Assembly: GCA_030062745.1 (NCBI GenBank) | Contig: CP099839.1 | Coordinates: forward strand, 4,573,115 to 4,637,114 | DNA: 64,000 nt | Reading direction: 5' to 3' | Source: Capitulum mitella | Lineage: Eukaryota > Arthropoda > Thecostraca > Pollicipedomorpha > Pollicipedidae | Shown here: positions 33,701 through 45,336 of the stretch, piece after piece | Numbering within the stretch: position 1 is the stretch's first letter | Layout of the letters: each line of letters opens with the position of its first letter | Notes under the pieces: generated by a model | Told to the model about the DNA's origin: nothing | Seen by the model: the letters and a program-made list of their open reading frames with translations, nothing else | Databases searched by the model: none | Made by a program: the position numbers and the translations under genes

Positions 33701-36700
33701 CACAGGGCTGGATCGAGCTACTGATCACAACGTTCTTAATCGCCACAGATTTTCAGCAGCTTATCTTTGCCATGTATTTCTTGGGACACTATTCCAAAAC
33801 CAGGAGATGTTACAGTGCCTCCTGGGATGTATAAAAATTCGCATGGTAATAACGACTTTGATTGGCTTTAATGAAAACAGCAATGTTACGTCCATAGTCG
33901 GCACCATTTTCCGAAAGCCTTCATTCCTGACCACATTAGCGATCACTCCCAAGTCCAGGCACAATTCGCGGAAGCTGTCTGGTTTTCACAGGTCCCGCCG
34001 AGAAGCTTCCGACACCAATGGCCGGCCGTTTAACACCATGACGCGTGTGACCGTAAGCGATGACACGGACCGCTCCGTCGGCAGCGCCTGTTGAGTGGCA
34101 ATGCAGTGCTCCTGTCCGCGACTGCAGCTGCTGTGTTGCGACTCTATCTGTGTTATCGATGCAGGCAGGTGTGCGAAGGTACACAATCGCTTGGGAACTG
34201 GTGAAAACACATCCGTATAGGGATGTTTTAAAAACTGTTAGGGCTAGAGCCATCCTGGTCTGTCTCTTTCTATGCAACATCATCTAACTAGTGTCCGAAA
34301 CTGGGCCTACCCAAAAGGTTGCTACACGTATGTGAAAACACGCAACGTTCTGCATTAAACAACGGATGAACCATCTTCCACTAGCGCCGACCAGCGGCCA
34401 AGAAACGAACTAAACGCTACGCAGCGTTGCTCTGCTGCGAGGGGGCGGGGATGCCATACGGCGGCGAATCAGACTCTGCCAGCGGCGCCGCTCGGCCGGC
34501 CGGTCCGGGGAAGCGCGGTTATCTCCCTCCAGCAGCCCAGCGGCTCTGGTCGCCTCGGGGCGGGGCCGCCGAGCGGATGGGGGGGGGGGGGTACCGGCCG
34601 CCTGAGGCGCCATACAGGCGAAGGGCAGGGATACCGCAACAGCAAATGTCGCCTGCGGTCACCCTACAGCCAGCATCGATAGGTCACGGACTGGGTCCTG
34701 TTGCAGCGCGGCAATGCAAAGGGACAGCGCGCACAGCCTAGCCTGCTGCGCAAATACTCGCTACTTCGTCACGAGGGCTGAATCAACACTGCTGGCCACG
34801 ACAGCATTGAGACAGCTGTCACGGAGCTGTGTCGATGCAGAGACTCACAGCAGCACTGAGAGCTGTTCTGGAAGCTGAGTCGACGTTTGGACACACAGCC
34901 ACGGCGACCACTGTCATATGACCTGCTGTCAGTTTGATTGTGAAGTCTCTGAAGTCCATTGTGTGAAGTACGTTGCATGAAGTCCATCTCGAGCATTGTC
35001 ACAACATCTGAGCACCCATACTACAAATGGCTCAGGCTGGTCTCACCAGCAATTCAAAACGTGAAGGGGGGCCATGGGCAAAACCTTTCCGAAATTAATG
35101 GGGACACAAACCCCACTGTTTAGTCCATTCTTTCCATGCAGCATTCTCGCCGTAGTATGAACTGTTTGTTCACGGGAATGTTCAGTTCGAATCAAAGAAA
35201 GGGACGCGGCAGTGGAACCAAGCAAGGACGAAGGAAGCGCACTCCACTGGTCAGCACCAGGAGCGGGGGAACTCCTCCACAGTTGGGGGGGGGGCTAAGA
35301 GGCATTTTGGGCCAGTTCTTTCCAGTCAACGCCCATAGGGTCAATCTTGAATTTCAAGGAAAGTTGGGAGGGCCGCTGTCCTCCCCCTCTCGCTTCCAGC
35401 ACCCTTGGTCAGCACACAGGGAGCTCAGCTCGCAAGATCGGCAGCAGACAAGACCCGGTCACAGACGGAAGCAGCGTGCTTCGCCTGTGTGCACAGGGTC
35501 CTCAGCTAGCAAGGATCGGCAGCCAATGGACATGTTTATTTCACTGGAGGATGTTTGTTTTTTACGGGTGACGTCAGCTACTTTCGTCACTTGAAGGCGA
35601 CTCAGAATGAAATCTCAGTGTTTGAGCTTGAGCTGAGAACAAACTGGACTTCTAGGAGCTTGTGAGACTCGGTTCGTCGGTTGTTGCACCCATTCTCACA
35701 CTCTCCGCAGCGCCAGCATTTTGGTCGGTTCCTTTCCGTCTGGTATGATTAAGTCCCATGTAAACGACGGCTAACGTTCACACAGGTCAACAGGATGTAT
35801 ATCTTCCACCATTTTCCCGGCACGAAATGATCAGTATGATTATTATCTTAAACGCTGCGAAAAAAATAGTCATGAAAGTGCAATGCGTTTTCAGACAGCC
35901 TCAAACACAGTCACGTACCCCCATTTTTTACTTTAATGCACTACAAAATAGCATTAAATGTTCGATCCTTCCTTCCAAATCCGTTATCCCGAAAGTAAAC
36001 GGTGGGCCATGTTTAGTAGTCAAACACTTCATGAAAGCAGGAAAGCTACACGAATGATGTGAGGGGCAGTGCACACAGATAGGTTTCAAGCTCGCAAATA
36101 CGCGGAACAAGACATCCATATTATGTGAAAGGGCTCCTACAAAACCAAAAGAGTTTCAGCTCTGTAAGAATCCGTGAAACGGAGTTCATCACTACAAACA
36201 TGAACTTAATTGTTGCGACCATGAAGCCGTTTTAACTGCTACACGAAAACACTTCTCGCCTATCATCTTTCGGCCCAAACAAATGTTCTGTTGAAATAAA
36301 CGCGATTGTGGAAATCTGCCACAAAACTACGACCCTGCCGTCAGCCTTCTGATCCGTTCAGTTCACGCTCTATGTTAGCGGTCACACTGCCGTAACGGGA
36401 CACTAACCACCCATGCAAGAGCAAGGTTGTGACGCGCGAACAGCCCGCCACCTGCAGTGGCCCGCGTCGCTGCAGCCCGTGAACGACACCGGGCCCCGAG
36501 CTTTCCCGGCCCACGGCCCGCGCGCCCGGGAGGGCCACTTCCCAACTCCGGACCGCCGCCGAGCACGCGGTCCGCGGACGCGATAAGCCCCGATCAGCTG
36601 ATCGCCGCGGGCGCTGGGCGTTTGGGTACATCTGCGGCCCACGGCGCGGCCCGCATCACCGCAGGCGGCGTGCCCGGCCGACGCGAGGACCGCGAACAAG

Positions 36701-37426
36701 AACTAACTTCGACGCTTGCAAGGTTACGTCATTGATCTAAAACATGACACACGGCAAAGACAGTTATTTTCAGGTACCTAGCGGTAAACGGAACACAGCC
36801 TGGCTGCCGAACGTTGTGCAGGAGAAAAGGTAGCTTTGTGGGCAGAGCAAGAACGCTCTGAACGGGATTCTTCACGACCTGCCGGACCCCCACGGACGAC
36901 CACATCAACAGCGAAGGATCAGCTGATCTCAGGACCAGCGGTAGAAGACCCCAGGACAAGAAGAGGATGGGATGGACCTCAAACCCAGCGGAGGGTGGAA
37001 CACACCATCCGCGGAGCGTGCCTCTCAGGACCAGCGGGCCGATCCGGCGGCAGTCGGCAGCCGGTCAGTGCCGGTCCAGCTGACCCAGCTGACCCATATC
37101 CAGCCGGTTGGCCGGCCGCCCGGCCGGCCGACTCGCTGTCCGCACTCACCCCTCTGCTTGAGCCGGACGCCGGTCTCCAGCGGGATGATGGCCAGCGGCA
37201 GCACGCCGCAGAAGCCCACCAGCACGGCGCCCAGGATCGACAGCAGCCACGCCTGGTGGCGCTGGTAGAGCTCGGCCAGCGCGTCCAGGGTGTCCTCGGC
37301 CGGCGCCGGCGGCGCCTCGCCGGAGCGCGGAAACGCCCGCTGGTACTTGGCCCGGTGCAGTTCGCCGAGCGCGGCGGTCACGTGTAGCGCGAGCACCAGC
37401 AGCGGTCGGCGGCCGGCAACCGCCAT
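23858..37426 (-). CDS. SLC39A13: ZIP13-type zinc/metal transporter
   Basis: Six minus-strand exons (37150-37426, 29008-29109, 26964-27235, 26443-26614, 25944-26045, 23858-24036) give 1104 nt and 367 residues, close to the 371 of human ZIP13. It has an N-terminal signal-like segment ([14 protein letters not shown]), ZIP helices including [20 protein letters not shown], a variable cytosolic loop, NSVDNFTHG (228-235) and the metal-site motif HEVPHEVGD (259-267), ending [20 protein letters not shown]. The cytosolic loop lacks the His-rich tracts of ZIP7, which favours ZIP13. Family knowledge: ZIP13 moves zinc in the early secretory pathway, and the Drosophila orthologue is linked to iron loading. 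ATG 37426 gives a proper signal segment; an in-frame upstream ATG would bury it. All phases agree. Intron 1 is about 8 kb and rich in mobile elements. Confidence 0.92.
25944..26045 (-). CDS. SLC39A13: SLC39A13 exon 5
   Basis: Reads [20 protein letters not shown], then LLADDPKAL. It was found by phase and by its match to the ZIP13 segment RWSAAKLQLSTALGGL. Acceptor ccgcag, donor gtaaga. Confidence 0.9.
   Translation of the reverse strand, partial: ALAGGKRLRRSWRRLRWAWLVLSAPSWPTTPKR
26443..26614 (-). CDS. SLC39A13: SLC39A13 exon 4 (metal-binding helices)
   Basis: Reads [18 protein letters not shown], then [17 protein letters not shown]. It contains the paired helices with the conserved His, Asp and Glu ligands. 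Acceptor caccag, donor gtgagt. Confidence 0.95.
26695..26963. repeat. degenerate repeat on SLC39A13 exon 3 donor side
   Basis: Loose recurrences of a unit of about 55-65 bp built on cctctccgc and atcagacccg, ending at the exon 3 donor. Confidence 0.5.
26964..27235 (-). CDS. SLC39A13: SLC39A13 exon 3
   Basis: Encodes [19 protein letters not shown] (third helix) and a long Ala/Pro/Glu-rich cytosolic loop ending PPVKQ. Acceptor gctgcag, donor gtgcgt. Repeat arrays touch both sides. Confidence 0.88.
27265..27960. repeat. 18-bp minisatellite by SLC39A13 exon 3 acceptor
   Basis: About 37 copies of actgagacacacggcggt. On the minus strand every unit contains ccgtgtgtctcag, a passable 3' splice site. 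The unit length keeps several frames open, so long open frames here are not genes. Confidence 0.95.
27961..28231. mobile_element. hAT-like insertion splitting the 18-bp array
   Basis: A 271-bp non-repetitive segment starting cataggcgc and ending ctacacccctg lies within the 18-bp array. Flanks gcactgag and ttactgag match at 6 of 8 positions. The array resumes at 28232. Confidence 0.5.
28232..28495. repeat. 18-bp minisatellite, displaced part
   Basis: Degenerate copies of the same unit (ggtactgagacacacggtga), more diverged away from exon 3. Confidence 0.85.
28575..28836 (+). mobile_element. hAT-like MITE, family 3 copy
   Basis: About 260 bp starting cagggacgtagccaaag and ending ttctggctacgtgcct. 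Homologous to 39538-39799 and, inverted, to 33089-33372. The target duplication is degraded here. Confidence 0.7.
29008..29109 (-). CDS. SLC39A13: SLC39A13 exon 2
   Basis: Reads [19 protein letters not shown], then [14 protein letters not shown], the second helix with FLHLLPE. Acceptor gtccacag, donor gtaagg. Confidence 0.92.
29110..29430. repeat. minisatellite by SLC39A13 exon 2 acceptor
   Basis: Copies of cacgaaccgagcagtgagcg recur every 30-45 bp. The first, at 29113, overlaps the real acceptor and its pyrimidine tract (ggaccgagcagtgagcgcag on the plus strand). Confidence 0.8.
30642..30697. repeat. (TA)n microsatellite
   Basis: TA repeat inside copy B of the dispersed family. Confidence 0.98.
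30751..30780. repeat. (TA)n microsatellite
   Basis: A second, shorter TA tract inside copy B. Confidence 0.95.
30811..30967 (+). repeat. 157-bp direct repeat, copy 1
   Basis: Shares gttctgtgggaaaaccggct and both flanks with 32045-32200, in the same orientation about 1.23 kb away. Confidence 0.85.
32045..32200 (+). repeat. 157-bp direct repeat, copy 2
   Basis: Homologous to 30811-30967, ending aataatcctga against aaatcctga there. I cannot assign a class. Confidence 0.85.
32201..33088. other. SLC39A13 intron 1 segment, no feature seen
   Basis: Short open frames on both strands match nothing I recognise. Confidence 0.4.
33089..33372 (-). mobile_element. hAT-like MITE, family 3, inverted copy
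   Basis: 284 bp starting caagcacgtagccagg and ending gctacgtctttg. It is flanked by tgtgcaac (33081-33088) and tgtgcaaa (33373-33380), 7 of 8 identical, as expected for a hAT 8-bp target duplication. Confidence 0.8.
33381..37149. other. SLC39A13 intron 1, upstream part
   Basis: Mixed unique sequence with GC-rich patches near 34430-34620 and 36440-36680. Adjacent minus-strand open frames between 33331 and 34283 could be a decayed gene but match nothing I know. Confidence 0.35.
37150..37426 (-). CDS. SLC39A13: SLC39A13 exon 1
   Basis: 92 codons plus one base: signal segment, then [20 protein letters not shown], the first membrane helix. Donor gtgagt. Confidence 0.9.
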
Positions 37427-39529
37427 GCTCCGTCCGTCACTGCGCCGGCGGCCGCGGCCGGCGCGCGGCTGGCTATCGGCGCGATACGCCGAGACGCGGC
37501 GCTGGCGGCGGTCGCCGGGCCGCGGGAGAGCGCACTGGCTTCGCCGGCGGCCCGCCGATGCCACTAGCGGTCCACTGCGCCGCGCAACCAGGCCACGCGT
37601 CGGCGGCGGCCTCCTGAGCCGCCCCGGCGTCACACGCCGCCGCGCCACTGAACCCGGCCGCCGACGAGACGCCGCCGCTGCGCGTCCCGGACCGGCCCGG
37701 CGGCCGCCGGACGATTCCAGCGGTGAGCTGTGGGATTCGCCGCCCGGCGGAGACCGGCGCTAGAGGTGTAGAATTTACCCGGCTGGAAACCGGGGCTCGC
37801 CGTCGCGTCCGTTCGCCGTTTCTTCAGGAAGCGAAGGTTCGCCGCACGTTTTCAGTACCGTGAAAAAGGGCGGAGGGTCGACGTGGTTCAGGATTAACCT
37901 GACCCACTGGGACCGATGGCTCAACTGTAAGAGCACCGGTCTCCCCGTGCTGGGAAGGTGGATTAGCATTCCCGGCGCTCAATATTTAGCCTGCGGTGGC
38001 AACTGGCCAACAGAAGGTCATGCTGACTGCCACACGGTAGCGTCGTACCCTTGGAGGCGAGTTTCACTTTCTCCCAGAATAAGCCGTTACCTGGAATTGC
38101 GCGATCGGATGTGGAGGCAAGGGATCGACAGCAGCAAACCCTGTTTACCATGGGCGTCGATCCCCATCAACCTGGTGAAGGTTTTAGATGAAATTCGTGT
38201 TGGAAGCATGCCCCATAGGCTGATTTCTCGTCGCATCTCGGCAATTTCAAACAAATTCCAACGAAAAAATATGAACCAGGAAGGCTGCGGGGTCTGAGAC
38301 AACTTTCGTTCCAAAGATGCGCTAGACCACCTATCTCTGTGGCGCAGCCCATGGCTTGAGCAAGTCTAATGGGCAGAGGAAATGAGAAGTAGATCCAAAA
38401 CAGGAAAACACGACGTGTCCCTCTCCAGGATGTTCAAGGCCACGCAAAAGTTGGTTTTTCCAGTAAGCGGTTTCACCGGTTTGGGCCGGGACCTGTCACG
38501 CGCTCCAGCTCGGAGCAGCGGAGAGGAAAGCACAGACCGCCGCGGGAATAGCTCGCCGCACGAAACTGTCGAGCCGCCGCAATCGCCGCCGCCCGCCAGC
38601 GCTCGACACCGGCGACAGACGCTGCCCGCTGACGGGCTTCACGACTCACGCGTTCTTCCGCGAAACGGATATGGGTACGAGTAACGATACGGGCATGTTG
38701 CGTCATCCGCGAGTTGGTGGGGAGTTACGTTTTGCCTCCTTACTATATCCAGAACTGATTAGACAGTTTGGATCATTTAGACACTCACCTCAAGGCTTTG
38801 AATGTCTTCCAGTTCAAGGTGATCCACTGATTGGTACATGTCAGGCGAAATACCCAAACTGGACTGGTAAGTGCCAACCGCATAAAAGTTGCAGCAGTTA
38901 AAAAAAGACAACACTGACTTTCAGATTAGAGTATTTAGCCGTCGTAACTCATGCTGCGGAGAATAAGACGTGGCAGCGAGTTAACTGCAAGGCTCCACTG
39001 CGGGGCTTTCCAATTTAATCTCCAGTTTATTATATAAATTATTATTATAGATTATATTACGTAAATTATATCATATAGAGAACTATATTATTGTATTCCT
39101 ATGGACCTGACATTTTCCGGTAACGGAAAAGCGCAAAAACGGACTGAAAAATCGCAAAATCTTTAGATTTTGCGATTTTTTCATTTTGCGATTTGTCATT
39201 TCCTGATCCCTCGTTTGCGTGCGTCTGGCAAAAAGTCAAACAGGAGAACTCGACGGGTGGCTGGGATCCAGGATAGGAGAGAACTGGTGGTGGCGTCGTG
39301 TTTCCCACTCTTTACCAAAACCCTGCCCTGGTTGGGTTATCAGGGACCATCGCTAACAAGCATCTTCATCATTCTTGATCTGGATGTTTGCAACGTTTAA
39401 AGTCGGGAAAGCGGGGCGTCTGATGCTGGTGGCCGCCATGTTCCTTTGTCATACGTCGTCTTTGACATTCATCGTATGCTGCCTGAACCAAACGAGATTG
39501 CTCATGTCTCCGGCTACCCCCAGGATATG
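37427..39529. other. intergenic, upstream of SLC39A13
   Basis: The first 300 bp is very GC-rich and CpG-rich, a likely promoter/5'UTR zone for SLC39A13. No promoter motif could be assigned. Another GC-rich patch is at 38470-38650. Confidence 0.4.
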
Positions 39530-39537
39530 GGCAGCCT

Positions 39538-39799
39538 CAGGGACGTAGCCAAGGGGGTCACTGGGGCCATGGCCTCCTTGAACCAAGCGGTCTTCACCAG
39601 ATATGTAGCGATTTTGTAGGAATACGAAACAGTGACCATGTATGTTACAAAAGCAAACATTATGTTTTTCTATGCGTAAAACATGAAATAGATTGCATAA
39701 ATTTGTTGCGTTTTCCAATCAATTTCGTCAAATACCAGTAGCATATGACAAAATTTGACATTTGGTCCCTTCCTCAGGAAATTCCTGGCTACCTGCTTG
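39538..39799 (+). mobile_element. hAT-like MITE, family 3, with exact TSD
   Basis: 262 bp starting cagggacgtagccaag and ending cctggctacctgcttg. It is bracketed by identical 8-bp ggcagcct at 39530-39537 and 39800-39807. The exact 8-bp duplication and CAG-type end place it with hAT elements. There is no coding capacity. Confidence 0.88.
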
Positions 39800-39807
39800 G
39801 GCAGCCT

Positions 39808-42176
39808 GTTGAGAAGAATAACGATGCCAAAGTGCAGGAAACTGCAGGCCTACCCAGCCTTCACCATGGGTGCCGCCACAGAGGGTGGCAGCATCGCGTG
39901 GTCACTCGGTCACGGGGTACTTGGCACATAAGCATAGTATCCCACAATAACAGAGGTTCGCGATGCAAATTTTATTCTGTTGCATTTGTTTTTCCTTATT
40001 ACTGGTGACTTTGAATTACCAACAAAATCCTATAAATACGCACAAATACTGCGAAGAGAAAACGACACAGTGTTTGCACTGTGTCGTAGTTCTGGGAGGG
40101 ATGAAAGGTCGACTGAAGTGATTTAAGTTCTATAAGAAATTCACGTGTTCGGGGTACGCTAATTTTACTGGTACAGGGTGCGAGAACCCACAGTGAGCGG
40201 TTTTCAGCCTCAGGTGTTCCCCTCAGAGAAAGTTCGCGGCGCCGCCCCCGCACAAGACTCCGGCGAGAGCCCAGAGGGCCACGTCGGCTTGGCGGCGTCG
40301 GTGCCTGCGGCGGCCCGCCGCGCCGGCCGGGGCCTGGCCGGGCCGGGCCGAGCCGGGGCCTGGCCGAGCGGGCCGGGGCGTTGTCTAATGACGTCCGGAG
40401 CACGCCGTGCCGTCGGCCGCAGGCAGGTCCGATCAGACGCCGTCAAACGGGCCGAATAGATGCCATACCGGCGGCGGCCGGGGCGCGGCGCGAGCCGAAA
40501 TAAGACCGCCGACTGTCAAAACAGCCGGGGAGAGGGTGGCCAGAGAGGTGCGGGGAAGCGAGCGCGACGCACGGCCCGGAACCGGCCCCGGGCGCCGCCG
40601 CAGGGCGCGACTGGGTGGTACGCGACGGAGAGGACGCCAGACGCCGCGGACGCCAGAGGACGGAGACTGCCGGAGCTGAGGAGCGCTAACAGACAGGTGA
40701 GACTGGTGCAGCTGGGAGACGTCATTAGTTAGGCAGAAACCGTCATAAGCAGGTACCGGGGACGGAAGGCAGATGGGAATGATACCCCTGTGAGATGGTA
40801 TCACACAGAAGTTGTCATCAGCATGTACCGGGGACGAGGGGTAGGTGAGAGTGATGGCGCTGTGAGATGTTATCAGTTGGACGGAAGCCTGCATAAGCGT
40901 AAACGGAGTCCGGTAGATGGGTGAAGCTTGTGCCGAAGACCGGATCGACCAATATGTAGTAGTTTCGGCATTTTAAGAGCAAAGGTATTCTGATGTTTCC
41001 AAGAATATCAGTTGGATAACAATGCCAGCAATGTTTGGAGAAAATCGTAAGCGTTTGCCAAATTTTCGTTGTCAAAAGACCTGCGAAGCCACATGATGAT
41101 TGACGTAATCGTTGTATTTGGATGGGAAAGGAAAATGGAGGAATCACTCTGCTTGCGAATCCATGCTTGAAGCATCCATGCTTGCGATCACTTGACAATC
41201 GTGAATATGGGGCAGAAACAATCTGCTGGTAATAGGGAGCCTTTACCTAATAACGGTGCATTTAAGTCCGTCCAAACTGCGTACTCCTCCCTGTCTGCGC
41301 AATCTGTCATGGTTCTTCAGGGCAGGGGCTCGGAAATGCTGTTCAGAAGCATCAGTGTAGGTAGAGGTGTTTACAAAGATGGTATGCGGAAAAGTTTTTC
41401 CCATCCACCTGACAACATAGAGCTTATGTTTAAAATTATCCGAAATGAGTACGACAGCCGCCCCAGCTGCCCTGTGGGCCGCTAAATCCAAACCGAAAAT
41501 TTCCACGTCACCTTACAAACAATTCTGCGTCCATGCTGATATGACAAGCGGAATGAAAATAGGAATAATCTAAGAAAGCAGGTAGGCGACTGGAACACTC
41601 GACCAAATCCGTCCAGACGCAAGGGGAACCGCGAGCCAAACGCCGCTCCGGGCCAGTCGGACCCGGCCGGTGGTGGAGTGATCCGGCGCAGCTCGGAGGG
41701 CCGGCTAATGGCGCACCAGGGATCCGGGCGCTGGCCGACGAACGAAAGCCCGGCCCGTGGTGTGCCGTCTCCCGGTCCAGGCCAGCCGCCTGCAGGCTGG
41801 TCCCGCGCAGGGGGGCGCGCCGGCCACACGTTCGGTGGGCGCCGCCCCGGCAGGGCCAGGGCGCCGCGCCCCCACCGCCGCCAGGTCGGCGGCGCTCGTG
41901 TCAGCCATGGCGGGTCGGACCGAGCTGGACATGGCTGTCCACGGGGCCGGCGCCGCAGTTGCCACCCTGGACAATTTCCGAAATGCTTCTACACGGAGCG
42001 GTCCCGCGCGTCCTATAGTTCTGGTAGGTTTCATTGATTCTGAATGAACAGGTCATCTCTAAGGTCAATATACAGTCTTCATATATTACCCTGTTTCCCG
42101 CTCCACTGGGACCTATAAACTTACCGTTCTGTAGATTTTTGAGCGAGTTTTATCTCCTCAAACTTTCGTACTCCCT
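39808..42176. other. intergenic, GC-rich patches, no gene recognised
   Basis: GC-rich CpG-dense segments at 40220-40680 and 41600-41970 resemble CpG islands. Open frames in them are low-complexity and match no family. Confidence 0.4.
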
Positions 42177-42184
42177 GTCCCAGG

Positions 42185-42344
42185 CAGCAGCGCAGCCAAA
42201 GGGGGGCCTAGGGACCCACTTTCCTCCCATAGGCCCTCATTCTTTGTGAAAAGCATTGCACGTCGTCTTCCCAGCAGGCGGTTTCCGTATGATTTCAGTT
42301 CATAATAAGCCCCCCCCCTTCAGGAAATCCTGGTTGCGCCCCTG
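42185..42344 (+). mobile_element. hAT-like MITE, family 2, with exact TSD
   Basis: 160 bp starting cagcagcgcagccaaag and ending tggttgcgcccctg. Identical gtcccagg flanks occur at 42177-42184 and 42345-42352. Confidence 0.85.
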
Positions 42345-42352
42345 GTCCCAGG

Positions 42353-44865
42353 CACTCACGTTTTGTGCTGTGCACTTCCTTCGAATTGACTCCATTCCTT
42401 TTTATGCCAAAGTGTTAGAGATGCTCCAAAGTTTCCCTCATCCTTGGTGAAGGACACGTCCAACACTGGTGTTATTTCTCGTTAGTCATGAGGAACATGA
42501 TGAGTCGGCTTACATATTATATCAAAAGTTGCAATATTCCATATTTTTTAAGTCAGGCAACATTTCGCTGTGTTCATTTCCTCAGCATTCTAGCGGCACC
42601 ATAAACTTTCCAGATCTCCGTAAGCATTTCTCTTCCGCAGATCAGATTTGTCCTTTCCGTGAATAACTATTCCCAGCCACCGGAATCAGACTGTCTGCCT
42701 ATCGCGCTTCGTTCCCCTCGATCAGCACTGAATCCGTTCACGACTTTGATGGTGTCCCATCACGGCCTTTTTAGCGCAGACATGTTTTTCGGGTAATGCT
42801 CCTCTGCTTCTCAACAAGCATGAGCTAACACTACCGCAGGCAAGACGATGGTGAGATATCTCGGACGAACGCGCCTGGAGAGGTCGGCGCACTCGACCGT
42901 CTCGACGTTTTCACGGACACCATCTCACAGTAGTTGTTTCAGATAGGAGTATCTCGCATGGTTGATGGCTGGTTCGTTGACCTTTGATATCTCGCTGTGC
43001 TTGTCATTTAAGGCATATCATGCTTGATATGAGAAGTGATTTCGGGCGTACAACTCCCCCAGCATTCTCCGTCCCTAAGCTCGAGTGACGTGACTTACTC
43101 ACTTTCACAGTCAGTAAATGCTAATTTCGTTCATGTGGACATAACCGCACACTGCTTCTCAGCGATTTTCTTGCAGGCGTATGCCCGGTACTTTATAATC
43201 AGCTGAGCATCTCAAGAAAGAGTTAGTTCCCATCAACCGATAACACAAGGATGTGAATCATGGTTTAATGCTTCATAAATTATTCATGGTTCAACCTTCG
43301 TTTGCCCCGGGCGGCACATAACGTTGACTCCATCTAAAGGTACGCATGAAAAAGTTCATGCGTACCTGTAAGGAAACGATATGGACAAGGGCCTGTGCAA
43401 AAATTTTTCGAACCTGTTTCTGTGGTCTCATGGGTTGTGCATTCGTAAACATATTGAAATATCTGATTCGGTTCTGAAAGCAATGCATACATCACTTACG
43501 CTCCGAAAGGTCATGATTTTGTCGCGATAAAATGACATTTTTAACCATAAGCAGCATTGGCGGAAACAACAACGAAATCGAGTCTTGAAACGAATAACTT
43601 CAAATTTATCTTCTTGCAGGTGGCTGCTTCTCGCTTGGGAGCCACGCAAGGTCAAAAAGATTTGCAAATGAGTTATTGTGTTATCACAGTTGTTGCGTTT
43701 GGGAGCGTACCAGATTAGTCAGTTTTTTTTAGATGAGATCATAGTGGATGTCCTTTCCTAACTAGCACATCGGTGATGGCAACGCTTTGTCAAGTCTTGA
43801 AATAAAGAGGTACAAAGAGAGGTACCATTTAGGCGGTACCCGGAAGCGGTGTTTTACTCGTGCACCCATTTTCAAGGTCCAGAACCGCCCCCCCCTGCAA
43901 AATACCGTTCACCCGTCGTATTTTCATCACTTGCGCTTTTCGATCTGGCCTGTTGTTTACGCAGATGCGAGATGTGATCAGACAGGGGCAGAATGAGTGG
44001 GCATCTGTGTCGGCAGAGGTGAGGAGAGGGACGCGCCTCGACGCCCGCACACGGGTAATAAACGGGCTGATGGTCTTTCAGATCCAAAACAGGTGGGTTA
44101 TGTCCCTGCCAGAATTGAGAAATCTAAGTTACATTCGACAAGAAGCGATGGTTGGTGTCAGGCGAATGAAAATATGATGTCGTGTAATGTCCGGTGCACA
44201 TTGCACCCTTCTGCGCTTTTTACGTGTGCGGTGTAAACCGGTAAGTTTTGACAGTCGCCTGGCGCGGTAAGGTCCGTTTCGATTTGACGTTTACGGCTGT
44301 GAAGAAGCTGTCCAAACAATCAGAATGTTTCTACTCTTTTCTCTGAACTGTCAGCCCTTATCAGGAACTATGAGCCCTAAACTTGTAAATCAGCGCTTCT
44401 GATTTGCAAGTTTACTTTAAGTTGTATTTTTACAGTCATTTACATTTGTACACGAAGGCTTGTGATAAGAACGCTCGCGATAATGTGATCCGGAGTGTCG
44501 TTAGCCCATAGTATGCCGCGAGTAAGCTGCCAAAAGAAGGCAGCATATATTGTAACGAAGATAGATCACGTATTTGCTTCACATACCTGGCCGTGATTGC
44601 TGGACATCTGGCAGGCTCGACGGGCGTCCGAAAGCTGATACGTGGCTCATCATCTTGCCCACGACGTATCAGATCGTGCCGAATCTTGCAGGAACATCCG
44701 ATAAACATCATCAGACCATCTCGATATCCATAACCTTAAACTTACCACGCACTACCAACGTTGAACGGGACCTTGGCTACGTTATTTTTCATTGCGCATA
44801 CAAAACAATGAAGACTGGCTGTTTGTGTGCCATGTGCTGGTTTGCCTGCGACAAGCTATCTTGAC
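42353..44865. other. intergenic, upstream of the F-box gene, no feature seen
   Basis: No exon or repeat family recognised. A 5'UTR exon of the F-box gene may lie here. Confidence 0.4.
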
Positions 44866-45336
44866 GTGCGTCCGGATGGCGTGCCTGTGATGTGTGGGTG
44901 CGCCAAACGCTGTTTGTGACAATTGACGAACGTCAGGATAACACGTGAAGCGTGGTGACGTGTGTCAGGACAGCCTGTGAGATTTAACGTGCGTCAGATT
45001 GGTCCGTGGCTCGTGACGTGTGCCGTTTGGCTTGTGACGTGTGATGTGTGACTTGTGACGTGCGTCAGGATGGCCAGTGACTCGTGGCGTGCGCTGTTTG
45101 CCCTGTGATGCATGATTTGTAACGTGAGACGTTTGATGTACGTCAGGATAGCCGTCGTGTGCTGTTTGGCCTGTGACGTGTGACGTGCGTCAGGATGGCC
45201 AATGACTCGTGGCGTGCGCCGTTTGCCCTGTGATATATGACGTGTGACATGAGACGTGTGATGTACGTCAGGATAGCTTGTGACGCGTGTCGTGTGTCGT
45301 TTGACCTGTGATGTGTGACGTGTGACTTGCGTCAGG
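44866..45336. repeat. degenerate minisatellite up to F-box exon 1
   Basis: Rich in cgtgtgacgtg. It contains repeated gcgtcaggatggcc or gtacgtcaggatagc blocks (near 45062, 45132, 45187, 45267) that resemble gcgtcaggATGCC at the real start codon. Confidence 0.7.

Noticed and set aside
33331-34283. Adjacent minus-strand open frames as a possible decayed receptor gene
   Set aside because: I considered a chemoreceptor relic, but no motif is convincing and frames shift repeatedly.
37925-37990. tRNA-like stretch (gatggctcaactgtaagagc)
   Set aside because: It resembles a D arm only. I could not pair the acceptor stem or find a proper T arm.
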